From positions 1 to 33,530 of the forward strand of contig JAVKOQ010000482.1 of assembly GCA_031835245.1 (NCBI GenBank): 33,530 nt of DNA, read 5' to 3'. The notes under the pieces were generated by a model. It ran no database searches. It had not been told where the DNA came from and worked only from the letters and a program-made list of their open reading frames with translations. Each line of letters opens with the position of its first letter. Within the stretch, counting starts at the first letter, position 1. The position numbers were made by a program, and so were the translations under genes. Source of the stretch: Balamuthia mandrillaris (taxonomy: Eukaryota; Discosea; Longamoebia; Balamuthiidae). This document shows, in pieces, positions 1 through 12,476 of this stretch.

Positions 1-1066
1 AAGAGGAAGTTGCGGACGTTCTCAAAAGGTCGAGCTGAGAGAACAGGAACAGCACAAAGTCAAAGGTGCCGCTGAAGGTGCAGTAATGAACGATGGCGAG
101 GAGCACCGACGCCATCACCGACCAAACGAACGAGTGGGAGAGAAAAGCAAACACCGAGGTCAACGTCTTGAGCTTGAACCAAGCCACCGCCGCGATGATC
201 AACTTGGTCGCTGCTCTTCGCAAACGGCTCCAACCGACTCTCTTTGGGTGATCCTCATCGCTGATGCTCATGATCCTTTCCAAGCGAAGAGCCAACGAAG
301 AAGGCGATGAAGCAGAGGATGAAGATACAGAAGGATCTCTCAACAACGAAAGAGAGTTGAGGCTGTCGGTAAGAAAGTTCATCATCGAGGATGCGCGTTT
401 GTCGTTTGTGTTCTTTCTGTTATATGTAGAAAGATTCTCCAATTCGGGTTGGCGAAGGGAGGAGCGGGCCGGTCTGCTCATTACGTTGTGGGCGCTGAGG
501 CGTTGGTCCTCGATGGCCTTGATCCAGGAGCCCATTTCCTGTTGGGAGGAGGCAACGAGACGTTTCTTTGTGGTTCCATCCTTCATGCTTATCTCAAAAC
601 AGGGTACGTCTATTGCGTTTCATTTTCATAGCTTCGTTAGAGGAGGAGGAGGAGAACAGAAAGCGAAAAGATAGCAGAACGTTAGCATAGAAGCATTATG
701 AACCTTTTCGTTCAGCGTACTCATGAACAGACTCAACCAGCATCAAGTCCAACTGACAACATGAAAGTGAAACCCGTTCAGCTTGTTTAAACAGTAAAAA
801 AGAAAGGAAGGAGACAAACCATTTGCTTGACTCTGTATCTTGGTTTATTGGAAGTTTTCTCTGCGATGAGCACAAGTTCGTTGAACAAGAAGACGTGTCT
901 TGGAACCAGCTTGCCTTTGCCATTCAACTGCTTAACTGTACTCGTTGAGCTAGCGGTTAGTGTTTGCTGCAGAAAAAGCAAAACAACTTTGACGTACAGT
1001 CTTGCTCTTGAATGTACTTTCTGCTCGGAGTCACCAACGTTTGGTCATGCTATTTGAGGTTGCAGC

Positions 1067-1110
<44 letters not shown>

Positions 1111-2253
1111 GTTAACAAACTTACAATGTAACGGAGGAGAGGGGAGAGAGAACAAACGGGTATGTCCTGAAGGCTGTTATGGATGTCAACAACTTTGCGA
1201 AGGTTGTCAGCGCGATGGAGAGAGTCATTCAGAAAGTTGGCCACATCGGTCATCAACCCCAACACCTATACCACAAAACAAAACAAAGGTCACTAAAAGA
1301 AGAATGAAGCAAAGAGGCAGAAAGCAAGAAAGTTGACCTTGATCAGATTCTCTCTATCTTCGTGTTCCTCTGGAGTGTTCTTTACCAGGTCCTAAAAACA
1401 CCATAATATAAAGTGACTATAAGAAGGGAAGGTTTTAAAAGTACGAGCAGTGTTCGTTTCGTTCCGTTCTGAAAAACGCACCTTGAAAAGCAGCAGATAG
1501 CGAGGCACTCGTTGGATTGGCATTACTTCAATGTGCAAAGGCACAGCAGAAAGAGGAGAACGGTATCGGGACGTGAGAATAGAAAAGAAAGAGAAGGAGA
1601 AGGTCTTTTTAAAAAGACAAGAGGAAGTAGAAGAAAAAGAAAAAGAGGAAGAGAGGAACTCAACTGAGATAATCCTCAAAGTCATAGTAGTCGCATTCAG
1701 GGAGTCGCGAGGTCTGCTCAATCCATTGTGCAAACTTGGCGTTGGTCTTCTTTTGGTGAATGTAAGTTGCTAAGCCGTGGCTATAGTTATTGCTGAACGT
1801 AGTATACACTTTAAGAAATGGCGTCTAGTTGTTATACGTTAATATAAAGATGAGAAGGAGAAGAAGAAGAAGAAAGAAGCGGAGAGAGTACAAATTTAAA
1901 GAAGATATCGCTGAGAATGGAGTTGGGAGTCCAAGCCTCCATCTTTTGCTCCAAGCTTTCCAACAGCGCCTCGTTCACCTTGAGGATGACTTCCAGGTTG
2001 CTGAAGATCTCTTTGATGGTCTGCTCCGATGCCAGTTTTTCTCGTTCTTTTGCTGGCAACTCCATTAACCTCCCCATATAATTCTTTGTTTTCAATACAG
2101 AAAGATCAAAGCACGCGATAAGCAAGGCGTGAACAGAAGCAAAGAGGAAGCAGAAGCAGAAGCAGCAGAAGAACAAGGAAAACAAGGAGAAGAAGAAGAA
2201 CAAGAACAAGAACAAGAATAACGATAAGAAGAAGAACATGTTGAAGAACAAGA

Positions 2254-2288
<35 letters not shown>

Positions 2289-3263
2289 CAGGAAAAGAAG
2301 AGAAGCAGAGAAGGAGACCAGAACGAAGACATAGGGAAACAAACAAGGAAGAGAAGGAGCGAAGCAAAGAAGAAGATAGGAAATGAAAAGAAAAGAAAAA
2401 GAAAAGAAGAGGAGAATACCCTTGTGAATGTGCTTAAGTTACCAACATAGGCCCTCTCCGTGTCAAGCAGCTCCTTCACGATAAAGTACCTCCTCCGGGT
2501 CTTCTTGGAGGAGTCCGTGGACCCCTCCTGGTAAGGGCTGACCCTGGTGGGCAGCAAGCAATGAGCGTAGAAGGCCAGGGTAGAGGAGAAAATGACGGGC
2601 TCCCCCACGCTCTCCTTCCTTCTGGCCATCAACAGCTCCAACGTTCGCAACGCGTAGAAGCAGAGCACGTAGCCCAAGAAGAAGCGAAAGGGACTGAAGG
2701 AAGTCGATGCTGTGGTGGCCTCCGCCTCGCCTGCCATAGCTTTGGCTCTGCTGTCAAGGCTGTCCTCTTCATGGCTGGCAGAAGAGGAAGGAAGAAGAAA
2801 GAACGGAGAGAGCAGAAGGAAGCAGAGGGCGGGCAGGGCGTAGCGAACGGCCGGGCGAGCCCAGAAGAGGTGCCAGGACTGGAAGGCCGGCCCGCCGACG
2901 ATGCCGCGGGAGAGGATGGGCACGATGATGTGCAGCAGGTAGAGAGGATAGGCCGCCACCAACGTCCCTAATGCCAACAAAGGAACGTAAGACATATTCC
3001 GTTGTTTGTCTCTAACTCTACTAAAACAAAAAAGACCAAGAGGACTCTCTTCTAGTCCTTCGTCTTTGTTTCTTTCGTTCGCGATACCATTCATTCATAA
3101 ACACATTTCATTATGAACGCTATAATGGCAAGGACAATAAATAAAAGGAAGCGTGCGTACAAAGCAGGAAATAGCGGAGAAAGAGAAGCAGCAGAAGAAA
3201 GGTTGCCGAAGGGGAGCCATCGCTGTCCGCCTGGCCATCCAAGAAACGTTGTACATGCTCCAT
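1..3263 (-). CDS. Membrane-embedded RhoGEF (DH-PH) protein, 3' end off window
   Basis: Predicted guanine-nucleotide exchange factor for Rho-family GTPases, anchored in a membrane. Proposed exons (complement): 3161-3263, 2420-3009, 1892-2083, 1665-1824, 1482-1525, 1338-1391, 1158-1265, 994-1049, 820-949, 704-752, and 609 to beyond base 1; all phases agree. The start at 3263 (MEHVQRFLDG) and the first intron are the weakest parts; the in-frame ATG at 2995 (MSYVPLLALG) is an alternative. Order: about four hydrophobic segments, a basic stretch (KKTRRR), then the DH domain (ELLDTERAYVGNL, EIFSNLEVIL, the hallmark MPIQRVPRYLLLFK). A PH domain follows, with core GKLVPRHVFLFNELVLIAEK and C-terminal helix QQEMGSWIKAIEDQ. 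After PH comes a Ser-rich linker and a second hydrophobic block (FVWSVMASVLLAIVHYCTF), open at base 1. DH-PH identity is firm. Soluble Dbl proteins usually lack such flanking membrane blocks. Confidence 0.85.
1070..1107. repeat. (GA)n microsatellite in RhoGEF intron
   Basis: A run of about 19 GA dinucleotides between the exons ending at 1158 and starting at 1049 of the minus-strand RhoGEF gene. It reads (CT)n on the sense strand, close to the 3' splice site. Confidence 0.9.
2121..2412. repeat. Purine-rich low-complexity intron sequence
   Basis: Imperfect GAA, GAGA and CAAGAA runs filling most of the 336-nt intron 2084-2419 of the RhoGEF gene. On the sense strand it is TTC/CT-rich, and its apparent open frames are low-complexity artefacts. 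Confidence 0.85.
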
Positions 3264-3498
3264 GAAAAACAAAAAGCACACTCTATAGCATTGGATATAT
3301 AATAGAATAACTCTTTCTGTTTTTTCTTTTATTGTTGGTTTTTGTCGGGGTCACAGTTTCTATAGCAACTCCTCCACACAACAGCAGAAGAAGGAAGAGC
3401 TGCTGGTCTGGCCTGAGAGGCGAAACAAGCAGGGGAGGATATCGCAGAAGAATGAAAAACAAGCTCGCTTTTTGGGGTTCACGCATGTAACGGTGGTG

Positions 3499-4194
3499 TT
3501 ATCCGTCCCAGGGGCATCCATGAGCGATCGCCCACTGGAACACTGCCTCGTGGCCGTTCTTGGCGGCCTCCTGGCAGGTTAGCCTTCCCCAGGGACACCC
3601 CTTCTCCTCACGAGCCCAGCGCAGAACGTCCAGGTTCCCGTGGTGAGCTGCCCCGCTGCAAACCCCGGGGCTCAGAGGGCACCCGTTCTCCACCGCCCAT
3701 CGCAGCAGCTCCCAATGGCCCGCCCATGCCGCGATGGCACACACGGACTCGTCCCAAGGGCAGCCCTCGGCACGAGCCCATTGCAGGACCTGCAGGTGTC
3801 CGTTGGTGGCTGCGCTGTTGCACGTCTCATCGCTCCAAGGGCAGCCCTGCTGTCGGGCCCACTGCAAGACGTGCAGGTGCCCGTGCCAAGCTGCCTGGCG
3901 ACAGGTCTCCTCGTCCCAAGGACAACCATGCTCCCGCGCGCATTGGAGCACTTCCAGATTGCCCTGCCTGGCAGCCTCGGCGCAAAGACGTTCAGAGGGA
4001 GAGCAGCCGTTCCGGAGGGACCAGCGCAGCAAAGAAGGGGAGCCGCAGGCTGCTTCGAGGGTGAAGCGATGGCGACGCGCTGCGGGACAGCTCGCGAACC
4101 AGCGTTTGCACGTTCGCGCTGCCACGGCGGCGTTGCCCGTGGGCAGCGCACCCAGTATCATGCCAAGCACTTCACTCGGCAAGTCCGCCTCCAT
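3499..4194 (-). CDS. F-box protein with GCPW-type ankyrin-like repeats
   Basis: 231-aa single-exon protein. Residues 3-35 form an F-box (DLPSEVLGMILGALP, then AARTCKRWFA), which normally binds Skp1 in SCF ubiquitin ligases. From residue 63 onward there are six repeats of 26-28 residues. Each starts GC(P/S)xx, has a central C-x-x-A-A and ends G(H/N)xxxLxWAxxx; an incomplete unit lies at about 44-62 and a seventh is cut at GCPWDG. This is the diverged ankyrin family common in amoebae, brown algae and large DNA viruses of protists. Inferred role: substrate adaptor of an SCF E3, with the repeats binding the target. It is intronless and GC-rich, unlike its split neighbours, which may mean retroposition, transfer or simply a young duplicated family. 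The start is the ATG immediately before the F-box. Confidence 0.88.
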   Translation of the reverse strand: MEADLPSEVLGMILGALPTGNAAVAARTCKRWFASCPAARRHRFTLEAACGSPSLLRWSLRNGCSPSERLCAEAARQGNLEVLQCAREHGCPWDEETCRQAAWHGHLHVLQWARQQGCPWSDETCNSAATNGHLQVLQWARAEGCPWDESVCAIAAWAGHWELLRWAVENGCPLSPGVCSGAAHHGNLDVLRWAREEKGCPWGRLTCQEAAKNGHEAVFQWAIAHGCPWDG

Positions 4195-4396
4195 GCCTTA
4201 TTCTTTCTCCCGAGAGCAAGTCAATTGGTTGAATGACTTTGGTTCGCGGAAGAACAAAAAGGGAGGTTCCCTTCTCCTTGGAGCACCCCCGCCACGTACT
4301 CTTTGTCCCTTTTGCAGGAGTTCATATGTGGGGTGGGGAATAACGAGTTTGCATTCGTCAAACTGGTTGCTTTTAATAAAACATACATTAGCATGC

Positions 4397-5199
4397 TTAG
4401 AGCCAGGGGATAACGGGAGCAACCACGCCTGAAGCGCTGTCAGCAGTGTTAGTCCAGACCTCGTCCTCGTAGACCTTCATCATTGGCTCCGCCACTCCTG
4501 GCCCCAGAGGACCCTCATCGGAATAGCCGTACACATAAACAACGGTCAGAGTCTCTGCTCCTGTGGCCACAACGCTCTTCTTCCAGATCTGGGTCCTCCC
4601 GTTGTACCCGCTCTGGCTGTCAAAATCCCTGAGGAAAAGAGTGATGCTAAACTCGGTGTTGTCCTCGTTTAACACCTCCAACCTATGGTAATCCTCACCG
4701 GCGTAGTCCTCCAGCTCGAAGACCTGGAACTCGGAGTCGGAGGCCTCCAGGACGGTGTTGCCGCTGTATGGTGAGTCTCCGCCATGAAGCTCAACGAGGA
4801 GAGCGCCGTGTTCTAGAGGCACGGGTCTAACTCGGATGACGCTGAACCCAGTGCCAACATCCACGCCGTGGACGCCTCTGTAAACGCCCCAAGCGAGACG
4901 CACAAACTCGTCGCTAAAGATATTCAGTTGTTGGTTCACGGTTCCGTTGGATTCTGTGATGCTCATGTTGAAGGGAGTGCAAGGGACCGGCTCGATGACG
5001 CGCTCTCCAAAGGGAATGGTGGCCCAGTGCTCCCCGTCCAACAGGAAGGTCAAGGAGTCGTACACCGGGGGGAGGTGAAGGCGTTGAACAAGGAGAGCTC
5101 ACAGTCGCGAGAACCGGCAGCGGCGACCGGAGAGGCCACCAGCAAAGCGGAGGCCAGAAAGGCGGCCAGAAAAGCAACCAAGTGGGTGGAAACAACCAT
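4397..5199 (-). CDS. Secreted protein, possible DUF4397-like, with apparent frameshift
   Basis: The start at 5199 opens with a classic signal peptide (MVVSTHLVAFLAAFLASALL, cleavage near VAAAG). The mature part continues RDCELSLFNAFTSP. The reading frame then changes at a run of six C residues at about 5066-5071 on this strand and continues VYDSLTFLLDGEHWATIPFG to a stop at 4397. One extra C would give one continuous protein of about 267 aa. Both halves look coding, so this is either a homopolymer error, a polymorphism or a recent loss. The start of the mature region, with its LFNA, LLDG and PFGERV blocks, loosely recalls bacterial DUF4397 beta domains, but I do not firmly recognise the family. 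The C-terminal half is acidic. A TATA-like AATAAATA lies on this strand at about 5311-5318, some 110 bp upstream of the ATG. Likely extracellular or in the secretory pathway. Confidence 0.65.
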
Positions 5200-5789
5200 T
5201 CTTTTTGTTTGTGGGAGGGCGAGGAGAGACACAGAAACAGGCCTGTTGTGTGGTGTTGTTGTTTCAAAAAGTTGTGTTTATGGTGAGAATAAGCGAGAAC
5301 TGACGCCAGCTATTTATTGGTGGTGTGCTTACGGAGGAGAAAACAAACGAAAGCTCCAGTGCGATATACCAGGGCACGTGAGAGTCAACTCAATAACGCG
5401 GAATGTGTTCATTTATTGCCAAATCTTGGCAATATAGAACCTTATCTTCGGCGAATGCAGGTAATGAATGGGTTGAATCGAAGGTGCTTTCATTTATGTG
5501 CGTGCTCCTTCCCTTCAACAAAGAGCGAAAGCGCGGAACAGGCGGCTGATGGGAGTGGAGTGGAAGCCTACCATGGTGATGAGATCAAGTGGTTATGAGA
5601 GGAATGAATGAGAATGTTCTCAAGAGCAAGCAAAAAGGGAGGTTCTTCTCTTCCCTCCGCTTTGGCTGCATCTGTCGCTTTGGCGCTTGGCGGTTGCCGT
5701 TTCATTCTTTTTAGTTGTCGTTTTTTTTTTCACCAAGTACAAAAGAGAGGGTGCTCCAAAATCATCATCATCCTTCTCTGTGCGCGTTT
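5200..5789. other. Intergenic interval, no gene recognised
   Basis: 590 bp between the secreted-protein start and the AcpS stop, both on the minus strand. It should hold the promoter and 5' UTR of the former and the 3' UTR of the latter. A 93-codon plus-strand frame at 5317-5598 shows no family signal and no splice context, and was not accepted. Confidence 0.5.
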
Positions 5790-6348
5790 TCAGTTGCCTT
5801 CGAGAATCACCACGGCCATGGCGTAGTCCCTTTCGTGGCTAAGGCTGACGTGCGTCCTCTCCACGCTCAACCGTTTCGCCAGCAGCGCAGCCTTGCCTTC
5901 GAACGTTAGCGTTGCTGCCCCTTTTTTTTTTGGTTTTTGGCTTCTGTGAGCGAAAACTGAAAAAAGAAGGCAAAGCGGAAGGAAAGCAAGAGAGGGACCT
6001 TGCGAGGTGTAAGAAATGCAGAGCTCCGGGAAGAGAATGCTTCCTCTTGCCTGACCCAATGCCTTAAATGCTGCCTCCTTTGCTGCCCATCTAGTGAATA
6101 ACAGCAAAACAAGAGGACAAAGGCAACCAAAGATCAGAAGAACAAGAAGAAAGGTTTTCGGTTGTGGCAACAACACAAAAAAACCTTCCAGCCACAAAGC
6201 CCAACCGGGCGTCAGCTCCTTGCCGTTGCGAGTACAGACCCAGCTCGTGCGGATGCAGGACCTTGCGCAAGAAACGAAGGCCCCACCGTTGGAGCACGCC
6301 CTCCACCCGTGGGACATGCACGATATCCGTGCCCAGCCCCACCAACAT
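5790..6348 (-). CDS. Holo-[acyl-carrier-protein] synthase (AcpS-type PPTase)
   Basis: Transfers 4'-phosphopantetheine from CoA to a serine of acyl-carrier protein, activating type II (often mitochondrial) fatty-acid synthesis. Exons (complement): 6185-6348, 5999-6090, 5790-5914; 126 aa, the usual AcpS length. Conserved blocks: GLGTDIV with the metal-binding Asp near the N terminus, FLRKVLHPHEL, RWAAKEAAFKALG with the metal-binding Glu (created across the first splice junction), and C-terminal SLSHERDYAMAVV. The ATG at 6348 is the only one ahead of GTDIV, and the further open frame upstream begins only with TTG. No clear mitochondrial targeting segment is visible on this start. It is divergent from the PPR gene, with 390 bp between them. 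Identification is firm; localisation is not shown by the sequence. Confidence 0.9.
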
Positions 6349-6738
6349 GTTTCTTTCTTCGTTCCTTTCTTCTTCCTTTATCGTCGACAAACCAACGATA
6401 TTTTATGTCGACTCTATCGAGATCGATGTTGCTTACGTCACCAAGTTTGTGTCGTCAGAAACACTTCCTTTTCGCGACGACGTGGAAAAATGTGTTGTCG
6501 ACACAGGAAATTCAAAGATGGCTTAGAAGAAATGGAAAGGGGAAAAAGGGCAGCAAAAAAGTCCTTCCGCTTCCTTGCTGCTTTCAGCGGGAAAATTCTA
6601 ATGTCGACAAGGACCACTGTCAAACTGAACCATGGCGCGTGGTGCGATAGGAGAGAGGACACGAGATGCGAGTAAAGACAGGAGCGAAATCAACAAAAAA
6701 CAAATGAAAAAGAAACAGCGGAAAGCCGAAACGTGAAG
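6349..6738. promoter_or_regulatory. Bidirectional promoter region with four GTCGAC sites
   Basis: Spacer between divergent AcpS and PPR genes. It contains GTCGAC at 6383-6388, 6407-6412, 6497-6502 and 6603-6608; three of the four are extended to TTGTCGAC on one strand. The palindrome is otherwise found only three times in the window, all in spacers. A role as a transcription-factor site is inference. Confidence 0.4.
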
Positions 6739-7082
6739 ATGCGCCTCGCCCACAGGCCGAGATTCTGGGGCGGAGAATCCAAACCCCTTGTGATGCAACA
6801 GAGACCGCGTTCGAAATTCAGGCTCGGGGGGTGCGGTCTGCCCATCTTTATCACATCGTGCACGCCGGCGGTGCGTTCCTTGGCCACAAATGCCTTTGCG
6901 GGGGCTGGGCGCGAGGTGATAGGGCTCTGCAAAAAGGGCCGCTTCCGAGCGGCCTCCGCCCTCTTTCACAAGAGACCTGATGCTGCTGGCGCCTCCGCTC
7001 TGATACGTGCCTGTACCAAGCCGAGTGACCTAGAAGACGCCTTCAGGTGAGTACCATGACGAGAGTTTGCTCTCGAAGAGAT

Positions 7083-7117
<35 letters not shown>

Positions 7118-8814
7118 AAGAGAGAAAGAGAGAACGGGAGAGCAAGAGGAGTGATACGGGTGTGGGACTCCTTCAGGTGAGTACCATGACGAGAGTTTGC
7201 TCTCGAAGAGAGCGAGAGAGGGAGAGAGCGAGAGAGAGAACGGAGAGCAAGAGGAGTGTGAGACTTTGCTGATCGTTCTTGCCGCATCCTAGTGCCTATC
7301 ACAGACTGCAGGCGGCGGGTCACGCTCCTGATGTTGTGATGCTCAGTGGGCTCGCCCATGCCTGTCGGCGGGCTAAAAAACCGGAGCGAGCGCTTCCGCT
7401 GTGGGACGACCTTTCAAGACACGGCCTTCGCCCCGACCTCAGCTGCTTCGGTGCTCTTTCCCTCATGTGCTCTGAGAGCGAGCCATCGGCGGGCTCAGTC
7501 ACGGCGAGGAAGATGGTCCAAGCTCTACAGAAACGGATCCTCTCAACCACGGTGGATGAGCTGAGCTGCGCCCAGCTGGCCAAGGCCCTCATCAACGGCG
7601 AGAACCTAAAAGCAGCCTTTGAGCTGTTCGACGTCATGCAGGAGCAGGGGGTGGTGGTGCGCCACGGCCGGGTGTATTCTACCCTCCTTATGGGGTGCGC
7701 CAAGTATGCGGCCTTGTCGCTGGGAAGGAGAGTGCACGAACGGATCCGTGAGGATAGACAGGCCAACTTCAGTCAGGACGTGGTTCTTCAGACTGCTCTA
7801 TTAGATATGTACGGCAAGTGCGGAAGCCTGGAGGATGCGCGACAGATATTTCGGTCGCTTAGCGAGAACAAGGGGAACCCAGCGCATCTTCCCGTTCAAA
7901 CGTGGACGGGAATGATACACGCTGAGGGGATCCATGGCAACGGAGTAGCAGCTATGGGGCTCTTTCGTGAGATGCAGGAAGCAGGTGTGAAGCCAAACCA
8001 TATCACCTTCGTCAGCCTTCTAAACGCTTGCAGTCATGCGAGCATGGCAGGCGATGCGTCACAACTGCTGAGCGAAATGGAGCCTGTGTTTGGAGTGAAG
8101 CCCACCGTGGAACACTTCAACTGTGTTGTTGATGCTCTCGCACGTTCCGGCAAGCTTGCAGAGGCGGAAGGATTTATTGAAGGAATGCCCGTTCCACCCG
8201 ATACCGTGACATGGAAGGCTCTGCTGGGGGCTAGTCGATGGTTTGGTGACGTCGAGCGAGCCGAGCGTGCAGCTAAACGGGCGCTGGAAGCGACGCCAGA
8301 ACAACCCTCAGTCTACGTAGCCCTCGCAAATACCCACACGGTGGCCGGTCGGAGAGACGAGGCCCGAAGACTTCGCCGGATGATGAAAGACAAAGGTCTG
8401 CAGAAAGAGATTGGCCGGACGTGGATTGAGATCGACGGTGAGGTGACAAGCTTCCAGGCCCATGACCGGACTCATCCCATGACCGATGCCATTTACAATA
8501 AGCTGGAAGAAATGAACTCTCGGTTGAAGGCGTCAGGCTACACTCCGGATACTCGCTTCGTCCTTCACGAGGACGAGAGCCACCAGGAGCAGCTTCTGTG
8601 CAGCCACAGTGAGAAGCTCGCCATTGCCTTTGGACTCCTGCGGACACCTGAGGGCAGCCCCCTTTTGCTGGTGAAGAACCTGCGGGTCTGCCCCGATTGC
8701 CACGCGGCCACTGTGCTCCTTTCCAGATTGTACAGCAGACGAATTGTGGTGCGTGATGCCAACAGGTTTCACCACTTTAGCGACGGCCGCTGCTCCTGTA
8801 ACAACTTTTGGTGA
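6739..8814 (+). CDS. PLS-type PPR protein with DYW deaminase domain (RNA editing factor)
   Basis: Exons 6739-7046 and 7293-8814; 609 aa. Predicted site-specific C-to-U RNA editor of organelle transcripts: PPR helices bind RNA and the DYW domain deaminates. Residues 1-55 are Arg-rich and lack acidic residues apart from one Glu, consistent with a mitochondrial presequence. PPR units include the ones ending near DLSRHGLRPD, FDVMQEQGV, LLDMYGKCGSLEDARQIF and FREMQEAGVKPN. An E/E+ region (WIEIDGEVTSFQAHDRTHP) precedes the DYW domain at about 475-609. That domain has HSEKLA (His541, Glu543), CPDC (Cys569, Cys572), a HH...CSC second zinc site, and a terminus NFW instead of DYW. The usual Pro-Gly before WIE is absent (EIGRTWIEI). 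The GTG at 6733 is not needed; ATG 6739 is the first good start. The intron carries an unusual duplicated donor. Confidence 0.93.
7041..7260 (+). repeat. 130-bp tandem duplication including 5' splice site, plus (GA)n
   Basis: The sequence CTTCAGGTGAGTACCATGAC starts at 7041 and again at 7171, exactly 130 bp apart. Similarity continues through a perfect hairpin (CGAGAG-TTTG-CTCTCG at 7060-7075 and 7190-7205), a GA-rich tract and AGAGCAAGAGGAGTG. The first copy spans the exon-intron boundary of the PPR gene, so the whole exon end and donor are copied into the intron. Confidence 0.9.
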
Positions 8815-9165
8815 TTTTGTTGTCTATTTTTGAAAGAACGTTAATGCCTTCCATATGTTTTCCCATTGCCCCTCCTCCTCTTCCTCTCTCTCGCGTTTCC
8901 ATGAACTGCCCAGCAGCTGTGAAGAGCATGAACAGTTGAGGAGAGCTGCGTGGCGCGGTAGTTCTCAATGTAATCCTAGTCGATAATTTTCAATATATTC
9001 CAATATCTCATCAAAAAATCGATCCACAAAATCAAAATTTCTGAAATCCCATTGGTTAATTTGATTTTCCTCGAATTTCATCGTGACGACACAAGAAACA
9101 TTCCAAACAAACTGCGAATTTTTAGGGGAAATTTTTTCTTTTGTAAAACAAAACGATAATAAATT
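8815..9165. other. AT-rich spacer upstream of TRAF7-like gene
   Basis: 3' UTR of the PPR gene, then from about 8970 a distinctly AT-rich stretch up to the ATG at 9166. It probably contains the promoter of the downstream gene. No clear TATA box or ORF was recognised. Confidence 0.5.
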
Positions 9166-12233
<3,068 letters not shown>

Positions 12234-12238
12234 ACGAC

Positions 12239-12244
12239 AATAAA
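12239..12244 (+). promoter_or_regulatory. AATAAA poly(A) signal
   Basis: Canonical AATAAA six bases after the TAA of the TRAF7-like gene. The position is close to the stop, which fits the short 3' UTRs suggested elsewhere in this compact locus. Confidence 0.6.
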
Positions 12245-12380
12245 ACAAACTCGCCCCGTTAGAAACGCAAGAAGCTTTCTCTCTTGGCCAAGCCGTCATT
12301 AAACTCTTCAAACTTTGAACGAAAAGGAACATGGCTGAATTTACTCGACATGGCAAGAAAATGGGCCAAGGTATGTGCAA

Positions 12381-12464
12381 GCATCTATGGCCGAGCGGTC
12401 TAAGGCGGTAGACTCAAGTTCTACTGAGGTTATCCTCGCGTGGGTTCGAATCCCACTGGATGCA
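12381..12464 (+). tRNA. trnL-CAA: tRNA-Leu (CAA anticodon)
   Basis: 84 nt including the discriminator A. Acceptor stem GCATCTA/TGGATGC pairs fully with one G-T. The D arm carries the A box TGGCCGAGCGGTCTAAGGC. Anticodon stem GTAGA/TCTAC encloses loop CTCAAGT, giving anticodon CAA. The long variable arm (GAGG-TTAT-CCTC) marks a class II tRNA, and the T arm GTGGG-TTCGAAT-CCCAC carries the B box. There is no intron and no encoded CCA. A pol III terminator (T8) follows at 12469-12476. Confidence 0.97.
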
Positions 12465-12468
12465 ACAG

Positions 12469-12476
12469 TTTTTTTT
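12469..12476 (+). terminator. RNA polymerase III T-run terminator
   Basis: Eight T residues starting 5 nt after the tRNA-Leu discriminator base, the standard pol III termination signal. Confidence 0.85.

Noticed and set aside
5317-5598. 93-codon plus-strand frame as a gene
   Set aside because: No recognisable domain and Arg/Cys-rich composition; it lies in the flanks of two minus-strand genes.
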